A stretch of DNA of 64,000 bases, taken from positions 868,001 through 932,000 of the forward strand of contig NZ_FMHW01000002.1 of NCBI RefSeq assembly GCF_900090325.1, in the 5' to 3' direction. Of this stretch, positions 26,024 through 33,574 are shown in pieces (position 1 is the first letter of the stretch; each line of letters starts with the position of its first letter). A program made the position numbers and the translations under genes. The stretch is from Micromonospora pallida (GTDB lineage Bacteria > Actinomycetota > Actinomycetes > Mycobacteriales > Micromonosporaceae). The notes under the pieces are model-generated. The model had not been told where the DNA came from, made no database searches, and saw only the letters and a program-made list of their open reading frames with translations.

Positions 26024-28660
26024 CTAGTCGGCGAGGTTGCCGCGGGTGAGGAGGGTGTCGGGGTGGTCGGGGCCGAGGATCCTCAGCTGGTCGGTGAGGA
26101 GTTCCTGGAAGGCGGTGGCGGCGCCGGCGGGGTCGCCGGCCTCTTCACGCCAGCCGGCGAGGTTGCCGCGGGTGACGAGGGTGCTGGGATGGTCGGGGCC
26201 GAGGATCCTCAGCCGGTCGGTGAGGAGTTCCTGGAAGGCGGTGACGGCGCCGGCCGCGTCGCCGGCGCGGCCGCGCCAGTGGGCGAGGTTGTTGCGGGTG
26301 AGGAGGGTGTCGGGGTGGTCGGGGCCGAGGATCCTCAGCTGGTCGGTGAGGAGTTCCTGGAAGGCGGTGACGGCGCTGGCGGGGTCGCCGGCCTCTCCGC
26401 GCCACAGGGCGAGGCCGTTGCGGGTGGCCAGGGTGTCGGGGTGGTCGGGGCCGAGGATCCTCAGCTGGTCGGTGAGGAGTTCCTGGAAGGCGGTGGCGGC
26501 GCCGGCGGGGTCGCCGGCCTCGCCGCGCCAAGAGGCGAGGTTGTTGCGAGTGGTGAGGGTGCTGGGATGGTCGGGTCCGAGGCTCTGCAGCCGGTCGGTG
26601 AGGAGTTCCTGGAAGGCGGTGACGGCACCGGCCGCGTCGCCGGCCCGGCCGCAGTACAGGGCGAGGTTGTGGCGGGCGCCCAGGGTGTCGGGGTGGTCGG
26701 GTCCGAGGATCCTCAGCTGGTCGGTGAGGAGTTCCTGGAAGGCGGTGGCGGCGCCGGCGGGGTCGCCGGCGCGGCCGCGCCAGTAGGCGAGGTTGCCGCG
26801 GGTGGCGAGGGTGTGGGGGTGGTCGGGGCCGAGGACCCGTAGTCGGTCGGTGAGGAGTTCCTGGAAGGCGGTGGCGGCGCCGGCGGGGTCGCCGGCGTGG
26901 CCGCGCCAGTAGGCGAGGTTGTTGCGGGTGAGGAGGGTGTCGGGGTGGTCGGGTCCGAGGCTCTGCAGCCGGTCGGTGAGGAGTTCCTGGAAGGCGGTGG
27001 CGGCGCCGGCGGGGTCGCCGGCCTCTCCGCGCGAAGCGGCGAGGTTGTTGCGGGTGAGGAGGGTGTCGGGGTGGTCGGGTCCGAGGTGGGCGAGGGCAGT
27101 GGCGTGGAGATGGCGGAAGTAGACGACGGCGGCGTTGACCTGCCCGGTCTCGCCCAGGCTGAGTCCGGCCCGGAACAGTACGGGGTGTCCGCCGCTGTCG
27201 TTGTCCCACAGGTAGAGGTGGCTGGTGGTGCGCAGGCTGGCGGTGTTGGCCCGCAGCGGCTGTGCAGTCTGCTGGTCGGATTCGATGGCGGGCCAGATGG
27301 CCCACAACGCGTCGGCGGCCGTGACCGCCACCAAGGGCTTGTCCGACTCGGCTGTGGCTTCCCGTACCACCCGTTGCACCAGGGCGTGCACCCGTAGCGT
27401 GCCGCCGTCGAGGGTGGCGAGGCTGAACCGGTGCAGGTTCCCTAACGCCTCCCGCACGTCGTCCTCGTCCACCGGCTGGCTGGCGTCCCGGCGGGCGGTC
27501 AGGTGGTCGCGCACGGCCGGGGTGGTGAACAGGTTGGTGGGGATGCCGTTGGGGTCCAGCAGCGCGGCCACCTCCAGCACCGGTCGGGCCAGCCCTTGCG
27601 GTCTGGCGGTGTCGGCGGCAGCGATGGACAGCGACCAGGTGGCCGCCACCGTGGCCTGGTGCTCGTCGGGCAGCTCGTCCTCGACCGGCAGAAGATCGGT
27701 CAGCTGTTTCCGTTGGTCGGCCAGCCGGCGGCGGTAGGCGGCGCAGTCCAGGTCGTTGCGTTCCCGGATGAACGCGGCGGCCTGCGCCAAGGCCAACGGC
27801 AGCCGACCGAGGTCCTCGGCCAGGCCGGCGGCCTCGGCCATCCGGTGCCGGTCGCCGATGGCGCGGGTGAGGTAGCCGACTGCCTCGGCCGGGTTGAACA
27901 GGCCCACCTCGACCAGGGTCCGACCGCCAGTGTTCAGGCTGGTGTCGCGGCGGCGGGTGGTGACCACGGTCCGGCCGCAGGGGTTGGCCGGCGGCCACAG
28001 GCCCTTGGCATCGGCCAGGTTGTCGAGGTTGTCCAACACGACCAGCCACCGCCGGTCGGTCTCCTCCAGCCAGGCCAGGAACCGCTCCGCCGCCCGCTGC
28101 GGATCAGAACCGTCGGCGACCAACCCGCAAGCGGCGGCGGCCTCGGCATAGGCGGCCACGATCGGATCCCGGCCCACTGCGGTGGCCCACACGAGCACGT
28201 CCACCTCGTCGCGGACCTCCCGCGCGAACCACGCCGCCAACTGGGTCTTGCCCACACCGCCCATGCCGGACAGCACCTGGGTCAACACCGCCGTCCGGCC
28301 CGCCCTCGCCGCCTTGACCAGAGCCAGCCGTTCCTGACGGTTCTGCCACGACGCCGCCGCAGGTGGAATCCGCCCCACCCGCACCCGATCCGCACCCGAG
28401 GGCCGCCGGGAGTCAGGACGCGACGACCGCACCGCAACCACCGTGCCAACCACCGTCGCTACGGTGCCGACCACCCCCAGCACCCCGCTGACGATCCCGG
28501 CGACCCAACTCGCCTGCTCGGTGCCGCCCCATCCCCACTCCGGCAGGCTCCACCCCGACAGCCACCAGGCCCACACCGCGACGGCGGCACCCAGCATCGC
28601 GACACCAACCAGGGCCAGCCGTAGGGGACGCCACGACCGCCGACCAAACACCCGAGCCAC
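26024..28660 (-). CDS. Membrane-anchored NB-ARC/STAND ATPase with TPR array
   Basis: With the GTG at 28660 the protein has 878 residues (in-frame GTGs at 28681 and 28705 would lengthen it). Two membrane segments lie at about 13-32 and 50-75 (GVAMLGAAVAVWAWW; GVLGVVGTVATVVGTVVAV). Walker A GMGGVGKT is at 132-139 and WLVVLDNLDNL is near 200, followed by GRTVVTTRRRD and a winged-helix region. Residues 526-878 are eight full and one partial 42-residue TPR units (LGPDHPDTLLTRNNLA...AFQELLTDRL). Such proteins are signal-transducing ATPases, some with defence roles. Its first 80 residues match those of the NACHT protein at 60430, so the start was chosen at the conserved GTG. Confidence 0.85.
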   Translation of the reverse strand: MARVFGRRSWRPLRLALVGVAMLGAAVAVWAWWLSGWSLPEWGWGGTEQASWVAGIVSGVLGVVGTVATVVGTVVAVRSSRPDSRRPSGADRVRVGRIPPAAASWQNRQERLALVKAARAGRTAVLTQVLSGMGGVGKTQLAAWFAREVRDEVDVLVWATAVGRDPIVAAYAEAAAACGLVADGSDPQRAAERFLAWLEETDRRWLVVLDNLDNLADAKGLWPPANPCGRTVVTTRRRDTSLNTGGRTLVEVGLFNPAEAVGYLTRAIGDRHRMAEAAGLAEDLGRLPLALAQAAAFIRERNDLDCAAYRRRLADQRKQLTDLLPVEDELPDEHQATVAATWSLSIAAADTARPQGLARPVLEVAALLDPNGIPTNLFTTPAVRDHLTARRDASQPVDEDDVREALGNLHRFSLATLDGGTLRVHALVQRVVREATAESDKPLVAVTAADALWAIWPAIESDQQTAQPLRANTASLRTTSHLYLWDNDSGGHPVLFRAGLSLGETGQVNAAVVYFRHLHATALAHLGPDHPDTLLTRNNLAASRGEAGDPAGAATAFQELLTDRLQSLGPDHPDTLLTRNNLAYWRGHAGDPAGAATAFQELLTDRLRVLGPDHPHTLATRGNLAYWRGRAGDPAGAATAFQELLTDQLRILGPDHPDTLGARHNLALYCGRAGDAAGAVTAFQELLTDRLQSLGPDHPSTLTTRNNLASWRGEAGDPAGAATAFQELLTDQLRILGPDHPDTLATRNGLALWRGEAGDPASAVTAFQELLTDQLRILGPDHPDTLLTRNNLAHWRGRAGDAAGAVTAFQELLTDRLRILGPDHPSTLVTRGNLAGWREEAGDPAGAATAFQELLTDQLRILGPDHPDTLLTRGNLAD
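26027..27085 (-). repeat. 126-bp tandem repeats encoding TPR units (8 full and 1 partial)
   Basis: Each unit encodes 42 residues from LGPDHP to LLTD(R/Q)L(R/Q)(I/S/V). Neighbouring copies are very alike at base level, with most differences confined to the NNLAYWRGHAG region. This suggests recent duplication or gene conversion. Confidence 0.92.
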
Positions 28661-28855
28661 GCCACCATCATGGACAGTCACCACACCACGGGGCCACCCG
28701 CCCACCTACCACCCAGGTTTGCGCGGTACGCAGGCAGAACTATCCACCTCTCCCCTAAAACCGATCGGGTGGTATCCCTAGAACGGGTCTTGTTTTCAAA
28801 ACCCATTAGTGGTTACATGGTCTTTGTTCCAAGAACCTAGCAACCCTCGGAAGGG

Positions 28856-29398
28856 GTGGTGTTCTTGCTGCGTATCAAGCTGGGGCCACGCACGTACGTC
28901 GGTGACGAGCAGGGCGCGCACAAGTTCCTGCCGCGGATGCACGCGGGATGGGACCCGACGATGACGGACCAGCAGGTCTACGACGCCGCCCGGGGATGGT
29001 GGCGACTCAACCAGCGGGCCGAGCAGGAGCGGTACGCGGTCGTGGTCGCTGGCGGGCAGTGCCGACTGGCGATCCGCATCACTAAGTGGCAGCAGGAAGG
29101 CGATCGGCGCGCCTTCGCCGGCGACATCCTCGGCCCCGGCGACCTGGTGCACGACAAGTTCGTCGGCAAGCCCGACCCGGCCAATTCGACTAGCCGGTTC
29201 CCGGTGCTGTACCTCGCCGACCCGGTCGACGAAGCCACCTGCCGCTGCGGCTGCGGCGCTACCGTCTCTCGTGGGGAGTGGCTGCAGGGCCACGACCAGC
29301 GCGCTATCCACGACCGCATCAGGGCTGACTTCGGCGGCTCGGTCAGCAAGTTCATCGACTGGTACGACGCCAACGGGCCATTCGCCAGCGAGAACTGA
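28856..29398 (+). CDS. Hypothetical protein with C-terminal Cys-rich motif
   Basis: The 180-residue protein starts at GTG 28856 after a GGAAGGGG site. It begins LLRIKLGPRTYVGDEQGA and contains YDAARGWWRLNQRAEQERYAVVVAGG and a C-terminal TCRCGCGATVSRGEWLQGHDQRAIHDRI. The CRCGCG plus His-rich end resembles a small zinc-binding or HNH-like element. Function unknown. It has its own downstream hairpin. Confidence 0.68.
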   Translation: MVFLLRIKLGPRTYVGDEQGAHKFLPRMHAGWDPTMTDQQVYDAARGWWRLNQRAEQERYAVVVAGGQCRLAIRITKWQQEGDRRAFAGDILGPGDLVHDKFVGKPDPANSTSRFPVLYLADPVDEATCRCGCGATVSRGEWLQGHDQRAIHDRIRADFGGSVSKFIDWYDANGPFASEN

Positions 29399-29413
29399 CA
29401 GCAAGCCAACGTT

Positions 29414-29445
29414 CCGGCCGGGCGCTCAGGGGAGCGCCCGGCCGG
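29414..29445. terminator. 14-bp perfect stem hairpin after the Cys-rich protein gene
   Basis: CCGGCCGGGCGCTC at 29414-29427 pairs with GAGCGCCCGGCCGG at 29432-29445 around an AGGG loop, 15 bp after the stop codon of the preceding gene. Confidence 0.8.
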
Positions 29446-29506
29446 GCGCGTCCGTTAGCGGCCTGGCCGCCGTCCCGCCCCGGCCCTCTATCGCGTGCGT
29501 ATTGGG

Positions 29507-29698
29507 TCAGGCGGAGTAGCCGCGGGTGGCGGTCCAGTCCGCGAGGGCCTCGGTGGTGATCCAGTAGGAGGCCTGGTCGGGGTTGGCGGAGTCGGCGATC
29601 TTGACGATGTCGCCGTTGTCGCGGTAGCCGACGACGCTGATGTAGTGGCCGCCCTCGAAGGAGTGCGCGGTGCCGTCGGTGTCGCTCGCCTCAGCTCG
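29507..29698 (-). pseudogene. C39-like peptidase C-terminal fragment
   Basis: The minus strand encodes HSFEGGHYISVVGYRDNG, VKIADSANPDQASYWITTEAL and DWTATRGYSA before a TGA. This is the catalytic His region and C-terminus of a papain-like C39_2 peptidase. The Cys-containing N-terminal half is absent, and the frame breaks near 29698. Confidence 0.6.
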
Positions 29699-29949
29699 TC
29701 GACGTCGTCCAGGTCCACCACGGGCCGCGTGACGTGGCGTGGCGGTCGGGGTTCGCTGGCGGGGGAATGGCCGTGGGGGCGCGCTGGTTGTGTCCCCGGC
29801 GCGGCCGTAGCCCTTCGCTGGTGAGCGGGCGGGTGGCCTCGGGAATCGGGCCGGCCCGCCGGTCGTTACACCATGTCCGCGCCGATGGAGTAGCCCGCAT
29901 CGAGGGTCTGGCGGATCCCCTGATCCCCTGTCCGGCGCGCGATGAATTC

Positions 29950-30120
29950 CCCCGGATCTCCACCACCGCCTTCCTCAACGGGTTGAAGCAGGTCGACGGC
30001 TGGAAGGACATGCCGCTGACGCAGGCCGCGCAGACGGTGCAGGTGTCGGCCTACCCCGACCACTACGCGCAGTGGGAGAAGCAGGCCGCCGACCTGGTCG
30101 CCGAGCTCTGGAGCAAGTGA
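29950..30120 (+). pseudogene. Fragment of a peptidoglycan-lytic enzyme of mobile elements
   Basis: The frame ending at 30120 reads RISTTAFLNGLKQVDGW, MPLTQAAQTVQVSAYPDHYAQWEKQA and DLVAELWSK. These segments match the catalytic C-terminal half of lytic transglycosylase/NlpC-P60 proteins encoded by actinobacterial conjugative elements. Upstream sequence in the frame is unrelated, so only the end remains. Confidence 0.5.
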
Positions 30121-30133
30121 CGCAAACGAACAC

Positions 30134-30169
30134 GATGAGGGCCCCTTCCCGCGGGAAGGGGCCCTCATC
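30134..30169. terminator. 36-bp palindromic hairpin
   Basis: GATGAGGGCCCCTTCCC and its exact complement are joined by GC only, giving a perfect palindrome. It lies 14 bp after the lytic-enzyme fragment. The following bases to 30478 hold no supported gene. Confidence 0.75.
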
Positions 30170-30478
30170 CGTTCTCACGCCACCACCACCGAACGCCGGT
30201 GGAGCAAGCTGGAAAAGAAGTAATACCTCCGCCCTCCAACTGCACGCGCCTGGCGGCGGAGCAAGCTGGAGAGAACGGCAGCCTTACGGCGGTCGCTGCG
30301 CTCCAACGGGACGCATGCTGCCGCGCAAAACCGGACCGCCTGGTGGGTGATGCGAGGTCCGCCAGGCGCACCAGGACGACCCCCGGTTGAGCCTCGAACA
30401 GTGCCCGGTACGGCCCATCGCGGGGCCGGATTGCGGTGATGACCTGCCCTGCTCTGATATGTGCATGGCGCCTTCAGG

Positions 30479-31141
30479 TCAGGCGGACGCCTCGCTGCCT
30501 TCGTCGTGCCTCTGGTCTTCAGCTTCCACGAACTCGATGTCGTCAGGCTTGATCGCCAACGGCACCCCGGAGCTTTCGAGGGCACCCAACACTTGCTCCG
30601 CCAGACGTTCCTGCTCGGCCATCCTGCGGTCGAGTTCCTCGTCCTCCACCTCGAAGTCGACTCTGCCGGCCAGCACTGCACGCAGGACCGTCGCCTCGGG
30701 CGTGAACTCGAGCCAGCCACCGGAACGACGTTCCGCCCACTCCACGGGCAAGCCAGCGTCCAGGGCTGCACGGACGGCGAACGCGAGTTGTTCTAATGCT
30801 TCGAGCTGGGCAACGGCAGCAGCGCGGGTCTGCTCGGCAAGCGCGAACGCCCGCTGACGCCACTGATCAACGACCAGCGCGGCGTTGAACGTGGCAGGTT
30901 TGGTGGTCAACTCTGTCCAACTCCACAGGTCAAGCGCTGCGCCGATGGCAGCCACCTCGGAGAGCTTCGGCTCGCGATGTCCCTGCTCGAGCTTCCAAAT
31001 CGTCGCCTGAGTGCAGGGGTGGCCAAGCTCCTTGACCCGCTGGGCTAGGTCGGCCTGGGACAGGCCCCGGGTCTCGCGGGTCTTGCGCAAGTTGATCGCA
31101 AAGTACTCCGCGACCTGGCTGCTGGAATCCAACGTCGGCAT
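30479..31141 (-). CDS. XRE-family transcriptional regulator with helical C-terminus
   Basis: The 220-residue protein has an HTH_XRE domain at about residues 16-72 (RKTRETRGLSQADLAQRV, TQATIWKLEQGHREPKLSEV). A long helical, Glu-rich C-terminal region follows. It is divergent from the small membrane protein gene at 31243, and three copies of an ACTCC-N5-GGAGT palindrome lie between the two starts. It is likely to be autoregulated and to control that neighbour, by analogy with phage-type repressors. Confidence 0.85.
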   Translation of the reverse strand: MPTLDSSSQVAEYFAINLRKTRETRGLSQADLAQRVKELGHPCTQATIWKLEQGHREPKLSEVAAIGAALDLWSWTELTTKPATFNAALVVDQWRQRAFALAEQTRAAAVAQLEALEQLAFAVRAALDAGLPVEWAERRSGGWLEFTPEATVLRAVLAGRVDFEVEDEELDRRMAEQERLAEQVLGALESSGVPLAIKPDDIEFVEAEDQRHDEGSEASA

Positions 31142-31160
31142 CCCGCTCCCCCCTCGCTCG

Positions 31161-31238
31161 ACTCCGAAAGGGAGTCATCCTTGACTTCGTTCCACAATGT
31201 ACTCTGTCCGGGAGTTGTGAGCTACTCCCGATCGGAGT
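31161..31238. promoter_or_regulatory. Three ACTCC-N5-GGAGT palindromes in a divergent promoter region
   Basis: Copies lie at 31161-31175 (spacer GAAAG), 31201-31215 (ACTCT arm, spacer GTCCG) and 31224-31238 (spacer CGATC). They sit between the XRE gene and the small membrane protein gene. A TTGACT box at 31181-31186 lies between the first two. The pattern fits operators for the adjacent XRE regulator. Confidence 0.7.
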
Positions 31239-31242
31239 TGAT

Positions 31243-31461
31243 ATGCCAAAGCGGTCGCAAGCCGACAGCCCTTCGTACCTACTCAGCGTTCGGGCGAGCA
31301 TCATCCTGGCGCTGAGCGTGCTGGCCGGCGGCGCAGCCGTTGGGCTGACCTTCGCGTCGGGCGGAGGTTGGGCGAGCGCACTGCTCGCCGGCGGCGCGGC
31401 GGCCGGCAGTGCGCTCTTGCTCTTCAACCAGATCATCGGGGACAACGGTGTAGATCGGTAA
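31243..31461 (+). CDS. Small two-segment membrane protein
   Basis: The 72-residue protein starts at ATG 31243 after a GGAGTTG site that overlaps the last operator copy. Two membrane segments are seen, at about 17-38 (ASIILALSVLAGGAAVGLTFA) and 43-60 (WASALLAGGAAAGSALLLF). It is divergent from the XRE regulator. A holin-like or toxin-like role is conceivable, but nothing in the sequence proves it. Confidence 0.65.
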   Translation: MPKRSQADSPSYLLSVRASIILALSVLAGGAAVGLTFASGGGWASALLAGGAAAGSALLLFNQIIGDNGVDR

Positions 31462-31679
31462 CCGTGCCCACCTTGATGTCGTGACCGCCGCGCCCGCGGT
31501 TGGACCTGCACGTACTGCGACGGCCTCCGTCCGTGCCACTGCCCAGCCCACGACGTCGGCAGCGCGCCGCCTAGTCGCCGTGTGGCGGCAGTGTCGGGTG
31601 CCGTTCCGTCCCGGCCGCCGTCGTGTGTCCGGCACCCGCCGCCCCGACCCTTGCGGGCCGGGGCACCTGGTCGACGTAG

Positions 31680-31995
31680 TCAGTCGGTGGTGGGCGGGTA
31701 GGCGTGTTCGAGCACCGTGGAGACGAGTTCGCTGCGGGACACCGCGCCGTGCGCGTCGACGAGCTGGTCCAGGACGCGGCGGTTCGTGGGTGTGCTCTTC
31801 AAGGTCCAAGGCACCCGTCCCGCGTCGCCGCGGTGGTCGCTGGCGTGCCGGGCGAACAGGCTCCCGCCGGCCGGTTGAGGCGCGGCGCGGCGGGCGCCCA
31901 GGAGCGCGGGGATCTGCTGCTGCGCGTCCTCGATCGCGTCGTAGACCACCGCGGCGTTGGTCCGGCCGCGCTTGCCGGCCCGGATCTGGGCGGGC
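31680..31995 (-). pseudogene. C-terminal fragment of a helical protein cut at the att site
   Basis: The minus-strand frame reads TNAAVVYDAIEDAQQQIPALLGARR and later TPTNRRVLDQLVDAHGAVSRSELVSTVLEHAYP before the stop at 31680. The last part is like a ribbon-helix-helix or small DNA-binding end. Coding similarity stops at the tRNA-like sequence near 32010, so the gene appears truncated by integration. Confidence 0.45.
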
Positions 31996-32008
31996 ACATG
32001 CCGGCAGG

Positions 32009-32041
32009 AGGTACACGGTTCGAATCCGGCTGTCCCGGTAG
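32009..32041 (+). other. tRNA 3'-end-like attachment site next to the intact integrase
   Basis: The segment around TTCGAAT (32019-32025), CCGGC and TGTCCCG matches the tRNA-Pro fragment at 10199-10233 over CGGTTCGAATCCGGC and GTCCCG, with a diverged stem. It lies 109 bp beyond the integrase stop codon, where an att site is expected. A hairpin (32045-32076) follows, as at the first site. Confidence 0.65.
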
Positions 32042-32044
32042 GCA

Positions 32045-32076
32045 CAAGCCGGCCAGGGCAAAGCTGGCCGGTGCTT
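32045..32076. terminator. Hairpin after the second tRNA-like fragment
   Basis: AAGCCGGCCAG pairs with CTGGCCGGTGCTT with a small bulge. It occupies the same relative place as the perfect hairpin at 10240-10274 between tRNA fragment and integrase end. Confidence 0.6.
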
Positions 32077-32149
32077 TGGCCTTCTTCAATAGAAATTGTG
32101 AACCTCGCTTCGGAAATCCCCCGCTTACGGGGGGCGGCGGCCGGGTTCG

Positions 32150-33361
32150 TCATCCATGTGCATCGTCGTGTTTTGCGGGTGTGGGGCGCCCGTTGCGGTC
32201 GGCGCCGAGGCGTTCGAGGATGTCGGAGACGTCGGGGGCTTGGACGGGTTTGGCGATGTAGTAGGTGTCGGTGACCTCTTCGCTGGAGTGTCCAAGCTGC
32301 GCCGACGCGCTCTTGGTGTCCGTCTCTTCCTTGATGAGGGTGGCTACGGTCTTGCGGAAGGTGTGGGGGGTGACCCAGTCGAGGTCGGTGTCGGCGCGGG
32401 CTTGGCGCCACTGACGGCGGACGTTGTTGGGGGAGAGCCAGGTGCCCCGTCGGGACGCGAAGATCGCGTCATGGGGGTTGTCGGCGGCGCCGAGTTTGCG
32501 GGCGAGCAGCATGCCGGCCGCGAACCGGGGGAGAACGATCATCCGGTAGCCGGCGTCGCTTTTGGTCCAGGGTTGTCGGAAGAAGCCCTTGCCTTTGACG
32601 AAGACCAGCGTGCCGCAGATTGTGAGGGTGGGGCGTTTGGCGGCGAGGTCCAGGTCTTCCCAGCGTAGGGCGAGGATTTCACCGATGCGGGCGCCGGTGG
32701 CGAGCATGAGGTCGACGATGTCGGCCAGGTCGCCGGTGTGCCGGGGTCCGGGCTTGCCGGGGACGGGTTTCTGCCAGTCGCGGATTGCCGTGCGGACGGC
32801 TTGGAGGTGTTCGTCGGTGAGGACGACGACTGTGCGGCGTGGCTTGCGTAGCCGGCCGGTGTCGCGTACGGGGTTGGTGGGGATCGCGCCGTGCCGTACG
32901 GCCAGTGCGAACATCTGGCCGAGGACGACCTTGACGCCTTTGGCCGCTGAGGGGCGGTCCTTGGCGATGTCGCGTAGGAGTCGGTCGAGGCGGCCGACGC
33001 TGGCTTCTCGGATCCGGAGGTTGCTCAGGGCGGGCAGGATCGCGGTGCGCAGGCTGGTCTGATAGCGGTGGATGGTTTGGGGCGTGATGCGCTCTTCGGC
33101 GGTGATCTCTTCGATCCATAGTTCGGCGAGCCTGCTGACGCGGGTCTCCCGGGTGATCTCGTCATCGTTGGGGGTGGTGCGGTCACGGAGTTTGACCTTC
33201 AAGGCTCGGACGGCAGCCGGGCCGGTGGTGTCGGTGGCTTCGATGTCGCGGGTCTTGCCGTCGTAGTCGCGGAACCGGGCTCGTGCGCGGAACCGGTTGG
33301 GGCCGATCTTCTCGGTGCGGATGTTGCCCCAGGTGCCGATGGGCATTTCAGGTCGGGCCAT
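32150..33361 (-). CDS. int: Tyrosine recombinase (integrase)
   Basis: The 403-residue protein has an N-terminal AP2-like arm, a SAM-like core-binding domain (75-160) and a complete catalytic domain: Arg 225 in ATGARIGEIL, Lys 267 in WTKSDAGYR, His 333 and Arg 336 in TPHTFRKT, His 358 in LGHSS, and nucleophilic Tyr 367 in TDTYYIAK. It faces the tRNA-like att site at 32009. The start is 3 bp from the excisionase stop, so the two are co-transcribed. Its C-terminus is repeated as a remnant at 10346-10426. It should be able to integrate and excise an AICE-like element if the att sites are intact. Confidence 0.93.
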   Translation of the reverse strand: MARPEMPIGTWGNIRTEKIGPNRFRARARFRDYDGKTRDIEATDTTGPAAVRALKVKLRDRTTPNDDEITRETRVSRLAELWIEEITAEERITPQTIHRYQTSLRTAILPALSNLRIREASVGRLDRLLRDIAKDRPSAAKGVKVVLGQMFALAVRHGAIPTNPVRDTGRLRKPRRTVVVLTDEHLQAVRTAIRDWQKPVPGKPGPRHTGDLADIVDLMLATGARIGEILALRWEDLDLAAKRPTLTICGTLVFVKGKGFFRQPWTKSDAGYRMIVLPRFAAGMLLARKLGAADNPHDAIFASRRGTWLSPNNVRRQWRQARADTDLDWVTPHTFRKTVATLIKEETDTKSASAQLGHSSEEVTDTYYIAKPVQAPDVSDILERLGADRNGRPTPAKHDDAHG

Positions 33362-33364
33362 GGC

Positions 33365-33574
33365 TCACCTCTCGGCGTCGGTGTGGGCGTCGAGCCAGCG
33401 TTCGACCTCGCTGCGCCGGTAGCGCAGGGTGTTGCCGACGCGGATGGCGCGGGGTCCCTTGCCTCGGCTGTGCCAGGCGTAGAGGGTGTTCTTGGGCTTG
33501 CCGAGCCAGGCGGCGAGGTCATCGATGGTCAGGAGGGGGTCTGGCCGCCATACGGGAGGGGTCGGGCCGTTCAT
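33365..33574 (-). CDS. xis: Excisionase-like helix-turn-helix protein
   Basis: The 69-residue protein has the MerR-like winged helix of AICE excisionases: LLTIDDLAAWLGKPKNTLYAWHSRGKGP, then RVGNTLRYRRSEVERWLDAH. ATG 33574 overlaps the TGA of the upstream methylase-like gene, and the stop is 3 bp before the integrase start. It would direct excision by the adjacent integrase. Its small size and position beside int are usual for this class. Confidence 0.88.
   Translation of the reverse strand: MNGPTPPVWRPDPLLTIDDLAAWLGKPKNTLYAWHSRGKGPRAIRVGNTLRYRRSEVERWLDAHTDAER

Noticed and set aside
26037..28624. Long plus-strand frames opposite the TPR STAND gene
   Set aside because: They are frame shadows of the repeated GC-rich minus-strand gene, which has clear Walker and TPR motifs.
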